This document shows, one piece after another, positions 1 to 5,725 of a stretch of 8,620 bases of DNA (positions are counted from its first letter, which is position 1; every line of letters starts with the position of its first letter). This stretch comes from JBJXGF01 sp046153015 (lineage in GTDB: Bacteria > Actinomycetota > Acidimicrobiia > Acidimicrobiales > CAIXPF01), in NCBI GenBank assembly GCA_046153015.1, contig JBJXGF010000243.1:1-8620 (forward strand), written 5' to 3'. The position numbers and the translations under genes were made by a program. Below the pieces are notes generated by a model that was not told where the DNA came from, did no database searches, and saw only the letters and a program-made list of their open reading frames with translations.

Positions 1-148
1 GGCCGATCTCCCGGTTCGACGCCCCCTGCGCGGCAGCCAGGACCAAAACGGCCCGCTGCACGTCCCGAACCCCGAAGGTCCGCGACGCCGCCCGCCGTTC
101 CAGCTCTTCGCGGTCACCGTCACGCAATACCAACGCAGCGATTCGCAT
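1..148 (-). CDS. IS630-type transposase, N-terminal fragment (runs off left edge)
   Basis: This is the first 49 codons of a minus-strand gene that continues beyond the window. Transposases of this family cut and paste their insertion sequence into TA dinucleotides. The visible protein starts MRIAALVLRDGDREELERRA and continues SRTFGVRDVQRAVLVLAAAQGASNREIG. This matches the N-terminal helix-turn-helix of IS630-family proteins (the pattern of an acidic E-ELER-A-SRT helix, then QRA-IVL-AA-G-SN-EIA), which reads the terminal inverted repeats. The ATG at 146-148 is the only sensible start. There is no Shine-Dalgarno, but a TAGTTT box (154-159) lies five bases upstream, with a possible TTGCCC -35 (178-183), so the message may be leaderless. 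The catalytic DDE domain is outside the window, so intactness cannot be judged. A domesticated HTH regulator is a less likely alternative. Confidence 0.75.
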   Translation of the reverse strand, partial: MRIAALVLRDGDREELERRAASRTFGVRDVQRAVLVLAAAQGASNREIG

Positions 149-153
149 GCCGC

Positions 154-183
154 AAACTACATCACTGTAACTAACGCGGGCAA
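154..183 (-). promoter_or_regulatory. Possible promoter of the IS630-type transposase
   Basis: On the minus strand a TTGCCC hexamer (178-183) is followed after 18 bp by TAGTTT (154-159), which fits the actinobacterial TANNNT -10 pattern. The -10 box ends five bases before the ATG at 148, so transcription would begin at or very near the start codon. The -35 match is poor and overlaps the neighbouring hairpin stem. This is a motif match only. Confidence 0.3.
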
Positions 184-201
184 GCACTAGGAGCTTGCCC
201 G
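177..201 (-). terminator. Hairpin, probable terminator after the 300-aa gene
   Basis: CGGGCAAGC (177-185) and GCTTGCCCG (193-201) form a perfect 9-bp stem with a 7-nt loop. It sits 14 bases past the stop of the minus-strand gene ending at 215 and before the transposase start at 148. No U-run follows, as is common for actinobacterial terminators, so it may stop transcripts by structure alone. It could instead be part of the insertion sequence end or a regulatory hairpin over the transposase -35 region. Confidence 0.5.
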
Positions 202-214
202 GGGGGGGCGGGCC

Positions 215-1117
215 CTACCCGAGCGCGGCGTCGATCGCGGCCCGCACGCCGGGCGGGCATGCGGCGAGCTCGCCCAACGCCCGCCAGGAGCGCGCTGCGC
301 TGCCGTGCAGCTCGTAGCGGAACGCCTCCGCCACCTCCTCGCCCGACAACGCGCCGAGGGCGACGGGCTCGGCCGGCGCCAGACGCACGGCGGCCACCCC
401 GGAGAGGTCGCCGAGCACGTACCGCGCCGCGGCCGGCGCCGGCGCCCGCCGCGGGGCGAGCGCCGCGGTCAGGCTCTCCACGGCGCCGACCCCCTCGGGC
501 GAGACGACCGCCCAGCGGACCCGGGCCGCCATCGGCTCGGCGACCGCCTCCGTGGTGGTCACGCTCAGCACCAGGCGGCCGTCCTCCTCGGCCAGCTCGG
601 CGCGGAGCGACCCGTCGTCGCTCTCGCAGGTCACGGTGACCGTCCGTTCGCCGAGCGCCGCCGCGGCGGCGAGCGTGCGCTGCATGGTGACGAACCGGGA
701 CAGCTCGACGACCTCGGCCCCCTCGGGGCGGGTTCGGGGGGCGGGCGCCAGGGCGACCGCCGCGCCGGCGCCCACGCCCAGCTCGAAGCCGTCGCCCAAC
801 AGGCCGCGCAGCCGGTACTGCCCGGCCCGCCGGGCGGGCGCGGCGGGGGTGCGCCCGCCGCTGCTGCGGGCCCAGATCGGCGCGTCGAGCAGCGCCGGGC
901 GGGTGGTGACCACCACGTCGTGGCCGCCGCCGTCGGCGGGAAACGCCTCGAGCACGACCGTGAGCTCGGGGCTCTCGACGAGCGCGGGGAGCTCGTCGAT
1001 CGTCCAGGATCGCGCCGCGAGCTGCGCCAGGCGCTCGACCAGCGCTGCGCCGCCCGCCCCTCCGGTGATGCTGCCCACTGTGCCGTTCACTGTGCCCCTC
1101 ACTGTGCCTATCACCAT
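215..1117 (-). CDS. Unrecognised 300-aa protein, partner of the cysteine-rich gene
   Basis: I do not recognise this family. The start is the ATG at 1115-1117, preceded by a strong GGAGGAGG Shine-Dalgarno (1128-1135) and overlapping the stop of the upstream gene by 7 bp (ATGGTGA), so translation is coupled. An in-frame extension to 1300 would run through the upstream coding region and is not needed. The protein opens with a Gly-Thr-Val repeat (IGTVRGTVNGTVGSITGG) encoded by 12-bp DNA repeats. The rest alternates apparent beta strands (residues about 175-205, TVTVTCESDD and RLVLSVTTTE) with alanine-rich helices, and ends in a helical ELAACPPGVRAAIDAAL segment. It has no signal peptide, no obvious membrane span, few cysteines and no catalytic motif I can name. 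Its coupling to the zinc-cluster gene suggests the two products act together, possibly in one complex; this is inference. Confidence 0.75.
   Translation of the reverse strand: MVIGTVRGTVNGTVGSITGGAGGAALVERLAQLAARSWTIDELPALVESPELTVVLEAFPADGGGHDVVVTTRPALLDAPIWARSSGGRTPAAPARRAGQYRLRGLLGDGFELGVGAGAAVALAPAPRTRPEGAEVVELSRFVTMQRTLAAAAALGERTVTVTCESDDGSLRAELAEEDGRLVLSVTTTEAVAEPMAARVRWAVVSPEGVGAVESLTAALAPRRAPAPAAARYVLGDLSGVAAVRLAPAEPVALGALSGEEVAEAFRYELHGSAARSWRALGELAACPPGVRAAIDAALG
1076..1111 (-). repeat. Three 12-bp tandem repeats at the start of the 300-aa gene
   Basis: On the plus strand the units are CACTGTGCCGTT, CACTGTGCCCCT and CACTGTGCCTAT (1076-1087, 1088-1099, 1100-1111). The first nine bases are identical in all three. 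On the coding (minus) strand they encode the Gly-Thr-Val repeats just after the start codon and begin inside the overlap with the upstream stop codon. Such an array could vary in copy number without breaking the frame. Confidence 0.8.
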
Positions 1118-2196
1118 GCGCGTCCCGCCTCCTCCACGATTCGAACCGGCGCAACCCGCACCCAGACGCTTCGCTGGGCCGGCCGCCGGCCAGGCGCCGG
1201 GCGCCAGCCGCAGCGCGGGCAGGGCCCCGCCGGCAGCACCCGTCCACGGCTGAGGGCCACGGGGTACAGCGTGGCGCACTCGGCATCTTCGCAGACCCAT
1301 CGTGCCGCCTCCCGGTGGCGTCCGCCCTCCTGCTCGGGGCGGATCAAGCGGTTCTTGCGGGCGAAACGAACGGCGCCGGCCGCCGAGCGGCCGCAGCCCT
1401 GGGAGGGGCAGCGATCGCCCTCGAACGCGCCGCCGCAGCCCGAGCAGCGCACGAACTCAACCGAGCGGCACAGCACCCGGCTCTCCCGTTCGAGGATGCG
1501 ATAGAGGATGCTCTCGGCGAACGCCGCGCCGAGCAGGGTCTTCTGCGCCAGGCCCCGCACCGCCTGATCGACGAAGGGCCGCAGGTGCACCCCCTCCTCC
1601 GGCTGCCAGGAGCGCAGGTCGTGGCGGGGAAAGCAGCACGGCAGCCCGCAGTTGCCGCGGCAGGGGCGCAGGTGATGGCCGCAGTCGCACAACCCCAGCA
1701 GCGACGCAGCGATGGCCGCCGGCAGCTCCTGCAGGTCGTCCCGGTCGAGCTCGACCACGCCGAGGTCGTCGAGCAGCCGCTTGGTCACGAACAGCGAGGA
1801 ACGGCACTCGGCCAGCAGCTCGCCGAACGCCGCGGGCCAATGCCCCCACCAGCCGCCGGCGGCGAGGTCGAGCGGACGGCGCCAGCCGCAGCCGTAGGCG
1901 AGGGTCACGTCGAGCGGGTTGGTCGCGACGCCGGCGGCGGCGAGCGCGACCAGCTCCTGGCGCAGCGGCTCCCACACCTTCTCCGGCGCCGCGGCCGGGC
2001 GGCGCACCGGGCGCAGCACCACCAGCGCGGCGGCCGCGGCGGCGAAGCCGTCCTCGGGCTCGATCACCCCCCGCCGCTGCGCCCACTGCGTGAACGCGGC
2101 GCTGCGCCGTCCGCGGGCCGAGCCCTCCCCGAGGCCCGGCGCGCCGGCCCGCTCCCAGCGTGCGTGCGCTTCGGCCAACTCGGCCCATTCGGGCAT
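1111..2196 (-). CDS. Cysteine-rich protein with putative zinc-ribbon clusters, unknown function
   Basis: This 361-aa protein has 17 cysteines, mostly in clusters typical of structural zinc sites. The central cluster (residues 170-192) reads CDCGHHLRPC, then RGNCGLPCCFPRH. A C251-x2-C254 knuckle is followed by C263-x4-C268, and a C-terminal ribbon is made by C302-x4-C307 and C326-x2-C329. The N-terminal 165 residues are helical and lack clusters. An arginine-rich tail (residues 331-356) could contact nucleic acid. I chose the ATG at 2194-2196 because GAGAGGTGG lies a few bases upstream; an in-frame GTG at 2286 has no ribosome site and adds 30 residues of low-complexity translation. No known family came to mind. 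A nucleic-acid-binding or scaffold role is a guess from the zinc clusters. It is the first gene of a two-gene unit, overlapping its partner by 7 bp. Confidence 0.8.
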   Translation of the reverse strand: MPEWAELAEAHARWERAGAPGLGEGSARGRRSAAFTQWAQRRGVIEPEDGFAAAAAALVVLRPVRRPAAAPEKVWEPLRQELVALAAAGVATNPLDVTLAYGCGWRRPLDLAAGGWWGHWPAAFGELLAECRSSLFVTKRLLDDLGVVELDRDDLQELPAAIAASLLGLCDCGHHLRPCRGNCGLPCCFPRHDLRSWQPEEGVHLRPFVDQAVRGLAQKTLLGAAFAESILYRILERESRVLCRSVEFVRCSGCGGAFEGDRCPSQGCGRSAAGAVRFARKNRLIRPEQEGGRHREAARWVCEDAECATLYPVALSRGRVLPAGPCPRCGWRPAPGRRPAQRSVWVRVAPVRIVEEAGRAW

Positions 2197-2342
2197 CGCC
2201 CACCTCTCGGATTCCCTCTGCCGCCCTCTTGGCCCTACAGAGGGGTGCGCCGCTCGCCCTCCTCGTGACGATTCGGTGACAGCCACGTCGACGCCCAGGT
2301 GAGCGAGCGGCGGGCAGGCCGGGGGCGGCGCCGCCCGGTTGC

Positions 2343-2348
2343 TAGATT
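2343..2348 (+). promoter_or_regulatory. TAGATT -10 box for a leaderless amidohydrolase transcript
   Basis: TAGATT fits the TANNNT -10 consensus and ends six bases before the ATG at 2355. That is the spacing at which transcription would start on the A of the start codon. No Shine-Dalgarno lies in the preceding bases, which agrees with a leaderless mRNA, common in actinobacteria. No good -35 is visible. A perfect 14-bp palindrome GGGCGGCGCCGCCC (2323-2336) occupies the position between -35 and -10 and could be an operator. Confidence 0.5.
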
Positions 2349-2354
2349 CCGGCG

Positions 2355-3371
2355 ATGGACGCTGAGCGTGCCGCGTGGCTGGCGCGAACCACCGAGACGG
2401 CCTTCGACGCGGCGCAGCCGATCTGCGACCCGCACCATCATCTGTGGGACCACCCCGGCGACCGCTACCTGCTCGACGAGCTGCTGGCCGACACCGGGGC
2501 CGGCCACAACGTGGTCGAGACCGTGTTCGTGGAGTGCGGCTCGGCCTACCGAACCGGCGGGCCGCCCGAGCTGGCCCCGGTGGGCGAGACCGAGTTCGTG
2601 GCCGCGGCCGCGGCGCAGAGCGAGCAGCGGCGCGACGCGCACGGCGGCGCGGTGATCGCGGGGATCGTGGCCTTCGCCGACCTACGCCTCGGCGCCGCCG
2701 TGGCCGAGGTGCTCGAGGCCCACCGCGCCGCCGGCGGCCGGCGCGTGGTCGGCGTTCGCCACGCCACGGCGTGGGACGCCGACCCCCGCGTGCGCAACCA
2801 CCGGACCGACCCGAAGCCGGAGCTGGCCCGCGACCCCGCCTTCCAGGAGGGGGTCCGCACCCTCGGCCGGTTCGGCCTCACCTACGACATCTGGTGCTAC
2901 CACCCGCAGCTGGCGGAGGTGGTCGAGCTGGCCCAGGCGGCGCCGGAGACGACCGTCGTCGTCGATCACCTGGGCGGGCCGCTCGGCGTGGGCCCCTACG
3001 CCGGCCGCCATGCCGACGTGCTGGCCGCCTGCCGCGGCCCGCTCGAGGCCCTCGCCCGCCTCGACAACGTGCGCCTCAAGCTGGGCGGCATCGGCATGAC
3101 GATCATGGGCCAGCGGTGGCACCGGCGCGAGGCCCCTCCCACCTCGACCGAGCTGGCGGCGGTATGGGCCCCGCACATCCACTGGTGCATCGAGCGCTTC
3201 GGCCCGAACCGCTGCATGTTCGAGAGCAACTTCCCGCCCGACCGGGCGTCGTGCTCCTACACCGTGCTGTGGAACGCCTTCCAGCGGATCGCCGCCGGCG
3301 CCGGCCCGGCGGAGCGCGACCGGCTGTTCCGGGGCACCGCCGTGGAGGTCTACGGCCTGGCGGCGGGCTGA
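2355..3371 (+). CDS. Amidohydrolase family TIM-barrel metal-dependent hydrolase (COG3618 type)
   Basis: This 338-aa protein has the length and landmarks of the amidohydrolase-2 / COG3618 group, cytosolic TIM-barrel hydrolases that include lactonases and related ring-opening enzymes; the substrate cannot be told. Near the N terminus ICDPHHHLWD (residues 24-32) carries the His-x-His metal ligands at the end of strand 1. Further likely active-site histidines are in YDIWCYHPQ (H183) and VVVDHLGGP (H205, the conserved DH-G-P motif). RCMFESNFPPD (287-296) marks strand 8. Here an Asn sits where many superfamily members have the metal-binding Asp of SDWP, so a mononuclear or variant site is possible. 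The ATG follows a -10 box by six bases, indicating a leaderless message. The last 22 bp overlap the 3' end of the convergent STAS gene. It is transcribed away from the cysteine-rich gene across a 158-bp region. Confidence 0.92.
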   Translation: MDAERAAWLARTTETAFDAAQPICDPHHHLWDHPGDRYLLDELLADTGAGHNVVETVFVECGSAYRTGGPPELAPVGETEFVAAAAAQSEQRRDAHGGAVIAGIVAFADLRLGAAVAEVLEAHRAAGGRRVVGVRHATAWDADPRVRNHRTDPKPELARDPAFQEGVRTLGRFGLTYDIWCYHPQLAEVVELAQAAPETTVVVDHLGGPLGVGPYAGRHADVLAACRGPLEALARLDNVRLKLGGIGMTIMGQRWHRREAPPTSTELAAVWAPHIHWCIERFGPNRCMFESNFPPDRASCSYTVLWNAFQRIAAGAGPAERDRLFRGTAVEVYGLAAG

Positions 3372-3856
3372 GCCGGCGGCAGGCGGACCGCCCGCAGCGC
3401 CCGCACCGAACCCGGCCCGGCCGGCGGCCGGCGGCCGAGGGGCCCCCAGCCGACGCCGTAACCCTCACCGGCGAGGCGGTGGGCGGCCAGCGCGTCACCC
3501 ACCGAGGCGAAGAGGGCCACGCCCCGCAACGTGGCGCTGACTCGGCGCAGCAGCCGCCGAGAGCTGGCCCGGGGGCACACGATCGCCACGTCGTCCGCGG
3601 CGCGGCGCAGCTCCTCCAGCCGGGCGGCGAACGCCCACGGGTCCACGATCGTGAGCTGCGACACGTCGACCACCACGGCCTCGCCGGCCAGCGTGCGGCG
3701 CAGCTCGGCGTCGAAGGCCGCCGGGTCGCGCCCGACGACCACGCCGCGCAGCGTCACCACCAGCGCGCCGGCGCGGCGGCGCACGGTCAGCTCCACGTCG
3801 GGCGGCCAGCGCTCGGGACCGGTCTCGTTGTCGGGCCAGCCCTCGTCGATCGCCAT
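3350..3856 (-). CDS. STAS-domain protein, anti-sigma-factor-antagonist-like, lacking the phospho-serine
   Basis: The 168-aa product has a STAS fold at about residues 20-130: strand pattern ELTVRRRAGALVVTLRGVV, helix DPAAFDAELRRTL, then VVVDVSQLTIVDPWAFAARLEELRRA. In classical RsbV/SpoIIAA antagonists the segment after the second strand reads D-S-(S/T)-G, and the Ser is phosphorylated by the anti-sigma kinase. Here it is D72-P73-W74-A75, so that switch residue is absent. The tail (135-168) is rich in Pro, Arg and Gly and is encoded partly opposite the end of the amidohydrolase gene. I chose the ATG at 3854-3856; the GTG three codons upstream abuts a sigma-B-like -10 element and would lie upstream of the expected transcription start. 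Because it lies one gene away from an anti-sigma/sigma pair and carries a matching promoter motif, it is probably part of that network, perhaps as an unregulated or differently regulated partner. Confidence 0.8.
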   Translation of the reverse strand: MAIDEGWPDNETGPERWPPDVELTVRRRAGALVVTLRGVVVGRDPAAFDAELRRTLAGEAVVVDVSQLTIVDPWAFAARLEELRRAADDVAIVCPRASSRRLLRRVSATLRGVALFASVGDALAAHRLAGEGYGVGWGPLGRRPPAGPGSVRALRAVRLPPAQPAARP

Positions 3857-3865
3857 GGACCCCAC

Positions 3866-3891
3866 GTACCCGACCCCGCCCGTTCCGACAC
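3866..3891 (-). promoter_or_regulatory. Sigma-B/sigma-F-like promoter of the STAS gene
   Basis: On the minus strand GTGTCG (3886-3891), a 14-bp spacer and GGGTAC (3866-3871) resemble the sigma-B consensus GTTTAA-N12-14-GGGTAT. The element ends nine bases before the ATG at 3856, so the leader would be very short and no Shine-Dalgarno is present. The same layout precedes the Asp23 operon at 8378-8403, which raises confidence in both. No experimental support is available. Confidence 0.55.
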
Positions 3892-3904
3892 ACGACGGCG
3901 AAGC

Positions 3905-3917
3905 GGCGCTTAGCGCC
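3905..3917. promoter_or_regulatory. Small palindrome in the divergent region
   Basis: GGCGC-TTA-GCGCC is an inverted repeat with a 3-bp centre. It lies just upstream of the STAS promoter-like element and within the 218-bp region shared with the divergent 140-aa gene. It could be an operator half-site pair, but short GC palindromes arise easily by chance in DNA of this composition. Confidence 0.2.
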
Positions 3918-3979
3918 CCGGTTTGCGGGATATCGACAACGGCCTGGCGACGCGCAGCTCAGCCGGGACGTTGCCAGCA

Positions 3980-4063
3980 CCGAAGCAAGCAAGGTTCAGC
4001 AAGGCAAGCAACAAACAAGACTGCCAAGTCAGGCAACCAGACTGGCAAGTCAGGCGACAAGGA
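3980..4063 (+). repeat. T-poor CAAG-rich segment with a 21-bp imperfect tandem repeat
   Basis: This stretch upstream of the 140-aa gene is rich in A and nearly free of T on the plus strand, quite unlike the surrounding GC-saturated DNA. CAAG or GCAAG recurs many times. A 21-bp unit beginning GACTG(C/G)CAAGTCAGGC is present twice back to back (4019-4039 and 4040-4060, 18 of 21 positions identical). A partial third copy (GGACTGC) begins at 4061. Its position suggests an unstructured 5' leader of the 4075 gene or a binding-site array; I cannot decide between them. Confidence 0.6.
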
Positions 4064-4074
4064 CTGCGCCGGCG

Positions 4075-4497
4075 ATGAGCACCGCACCTGAACAGAACGC
4101 CTTTCGTGCGCTCGGCCCCGACCGATGGTTCCTCGACCAGCTCGAGCGCTACTTCGCCAGCGGGTTGAGCGACGACTCGGCCAAGGCCGAAGCGGTGGAG
4201 CAGGCCCTCTCCTCGCTCGAGGCGGCCACGCAGCGATTCGAGGAGGACCGTGTGGCGCAGGGTCGGCTGGTGGCGCTGCTGCTCACCACCCGACGGGCCC
4301 GGCGGGTGATCACCGCCAGCTGCTTCCGCAGCCTGCCGCACCCGGGCGTGCTGCTCGGGATCGGCCTGCGCAACTGCGAGCCGGGGGACGTGGTGGAGCT
4401 GCGCCTGGTGCGCCACGCCCGTCCCGACGTGGTGCGCCGCGACACGTGGCCGTTCTCCCTGCAGGCGGCCGAGGCGCTCTCACGACCCGAGCCCTGA
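4075..4497 (+). CDS. Conserved-looking protein of unknown function, 140 aa
   Basis: I do not recognise this family. The product is soluble, with no signal peptide or membrane span. Residues 13-80 look helical and charged (WFLDQLERYF, then AEAVEQALSSLEAATQRFEEDRVAQGRLVALLL). Residues 85-115 look beta-rich (GVLLGIGLRNCEPGDVVELRLVRHA). It ends WPFSLQAAEALSRPEP. The ATG at 4075 has a weak AAGGA (4059-4063) about 11 bases upstream, at the end of the CAAG repeat segment. Codon third positions are strongly G/C, which supports real coding. It diverges from the STAS gene and runs convergently into the sigma factor gene, overlapping its last 18 bp (4480-4497). The placement between two parts of a sigma regulatory network hints at a stress-linked role, but nothing in the protein itself shows one. 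Confidence 0.75.
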   Translation: MSTAPEQNAFRALGPDRWFLDQLERYFASGLSDDSAKAEAVEQALSSLEAATQRFEEDRVAQGRLVALLLTTRRARRVITASCFRSLPHPGVLLGIGLRNCEPGDVVELRLVRHARPDVVRRDTWPFSLQAAEALSRPEP

Positions 4498-5253
4498 GCG
4501 GGAGTCGAGCAGCTCGCGCAGCTCGCCCAGCGTGCGCCGGATGAGGCGCGAGACGTGCATCTGGCTGACGCCGACCTTCTCGGCGATCTCTGCTTGGGAC
4601 AGCTCTCCGAAGAAGCGCAGCTCGATGATCGTGCGCTCGCGCTCGGGGAGCTGCGCCAGCAGCCGCTCGATCAGCACGCGGCTGTCGACTTCGCCGTAGC
4701 CGCCCTCGGCGGCGAGCGAGCGGGGCGCGGCGCTCTGCTCGTCGTCGCCGGGCTGGTCGAGGCTGGCGGTGCGGTACGCGGCGCCGGCGTCGATAGCCTC
4801 CACCACCTCGTCCGCGTCCACCTCGAGCGCCGCGGCCAGCTCCGCGATCGTCGGCGGGCGGCCCTGCTCGTGGGTGAGCCGTTCCGCCGCGGTCCGCATG
4901 GCGAGGTGCAGCTCCTTCGAGCGGCGGGGCACCCGCAGGGACCACGTGCGGTCGCGGAAGAACCGCTTCATCTCGCCGTCGATCGTGCGCCCGGCGAAGG
5001 TGGCGAACTTCACGCCGCGGTCGGGGTCGAAGCGCTCGACGGCGTTGAGCAGGGCCAGCATCGCCACCTGGGTGAGGTCGTCGAGGGCGACGCCGCGCTG
5101 CGCGTAGCGGCGGGCGAAGTAGGCGGCCAGGCCGGCGTTGGCCTCGACGAGCTCGTTGCGCAGCCGGCGGCTGCGCGTGCGGCGGTACTCGACGAAGCGC
5201 TCGCCCGGGTTCGGCGAGGGGGCCGGCGCCGAGCCGGCTGCCTCTGCGGTCAC
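4480..5253 (-). CDS. RNA polymerase sigma factor, SigB/SigF/SigG subfamily
   Basis: This 257-aa sigma-70 protein directs RNA polymerase to stress or developmental promoters. Region 2 spans about residues 33-104: NAGLAAYFARRYAQRGVALDDLTQVAMLALLNAVERFDPDRGVKFATFA is cut here as the core-binding and -10-reading part, followed by IDGEMKRFFRD. Region 3 is about 112-175 (HEQGRPPTIAELAAALEVDADEV). Region 4, the -35-reading helix-turn-helix, is about 195-248 (LPERERTIIELRFFGELSQ, then AEIAEKVGVSQMHVSRLIRR). The length and the lack of region 1.1 fit the general stress group rather than the housekeeping or ECF groups. Start: the GTG at 5251-5253, whose GTGA overlaps the stop of the anti-sigma gene by 4 bp; the longer open frame to 5694 is antisense-like extension. 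Coupled translation with its anti-sigma factor is the usual arrangement for this family. Confidence 0.93.
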   Translation of the reverse strand: MTAEAAGSAPAPSPNPGERFVEYRRTRSRRLRNELVEANAGLAAYFARRYAQRGVALDDLTQVAMLALLNAVERFDPDRGVKFATFAGRTIDGEMKRFFRDRTWSLRVPRRSKELHLAMRTAAERLTHEQGRPPTIAELAAALEVDADEVVEAIDAGAAYRTASLDQPGDDEQSAAPRSLAAEGGYGEVDSRVLIERLLAQLPERERTIIELRFFGELSQAEIAEKVGVSQMHVSRLIRRTLGELRELLDSRSGLGS

Positions 5254-5651
5254 GGGCGGGCCCGGCGGCTCTTGCTCAGCCGGAACCACCGACGGCCTTC
5301 GTCGGCCACGAGCTGGTGGTCGTCGACAGTGGCCTTGAGGATCGTCAGCACGAGGCCGTGAACGGCGACCGGCGAAAGGCGCTCGCCTCCGTCGCCGCCC
5401 GCCACCACGGCTTCGACCTCGATGCAGTCCCGGCTCGGACGCAGGGTCAGCTCGAGCCGGCCGCCCGGGTCTCCCTCCACCAGCAGCGCGCACAGCTCGT
5501 CGACCGCCACGCGCAGCTCCTCGACCTCGTCGAGGTCGAGGTCGATCTCTCCGCCCAGGCCGGCGGCCACGAGCCGGCACAGCCGCAGGCTTTCCGACAC
5601 CGCCATCACGCTGAGCCGGACCTCGGCGCCGACGAGCCTGGAGTGCGCCAT
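5250..5651 (-). CDS. RsbW-like anti-sigma factor (HATPase fold)
   Basis: The 133-aa product is the size of RsbW/SpoIIAB anti-sigma factors, which hold a sigma factor inactive and are released by a STAS antagonist. The N terminus VRLSVMAVSESLRLCRLVAAGL forms the first strand and helix. The N-box helix reads DEVEELRVAVDELCALLVEG (residues 41-60). The C-terminal part, GGERLSPVAVHGLVLTILKA and then TVDDHQLVADEGRRWFRLSK, corresponds to the G-box half of a GHKL ATPase. The N-box Asn that normally coordinates Mg-ATP is Leu here, as far as I recall also the trend in mycobacterial-type RsbW proteins, so kinase activity may be weak or absent. The ATG at 5649-5651 has a purine-rich GGGGGGAACAAGG upstream. 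It overlaps the sigma gene by 4 bp and lies about 100 bp after the AmaP-like gene on the same strand. Confidence 0.85.
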   Translation of the reverse strand: MAHSRLVGAEVRLSVMAVSESLRLCRLVAAGLGGEIDLDLDEVEELRVAVDELCALLVEGDPGGRLELTLRPSRDCIEVEAVVAGGDGGERLSPVAVHGLVLTILKATVDDHQLVADEGRRWFRLSKSRRARP

Positions 5652-5725
5652 GTGCCTTGTTCCCCCCGGCCGCGGTCAGATGATCCGCCCACACTAGGGG
5701 GCGCGGGGGTGCTGGGGGCGCAGCT

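Noticed and set aside
171..1286. 371-aa minus-strand frame overlapping the 300-aa gene
   Set aside because: The translation is almost entirely Arg, Gly, Ala and Pro. It is a frame-shifted shadow and lacks a coupled start.
305..1504. Long plus-strand open frame (399 aa) across the left region
   Set aside because: It lies opposite the two coupled minus-strand genes, has low-complexity Arg/Gly/His-rich translation and no ribosome site. It is a GC-driven shadow.
2197..2286. Thirty-residue N-terminal extension of the cysteine-rich protein from a GTG
   Set aside because: There is no ribosome site, and a good GAGAGGTGG site sits before the internal ATG.
3410..3445. GGCCGGC-type short repeats near the end of the STAS gene
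   Set aside because: They encode the Pro/Arg/Gly-rich tail and are ordinary simple-sequence bias in very GC-rich DNA; no terminator shape was convincing.
5254..5694. N-terminal extension of the sigma factor to a 404-aa protein
   Set aside because: The extension overlaps the whole anti-sigma gene in another frame and reads as Arg/Gly-rich low complexity. The GTGA start fits family length and coupling.
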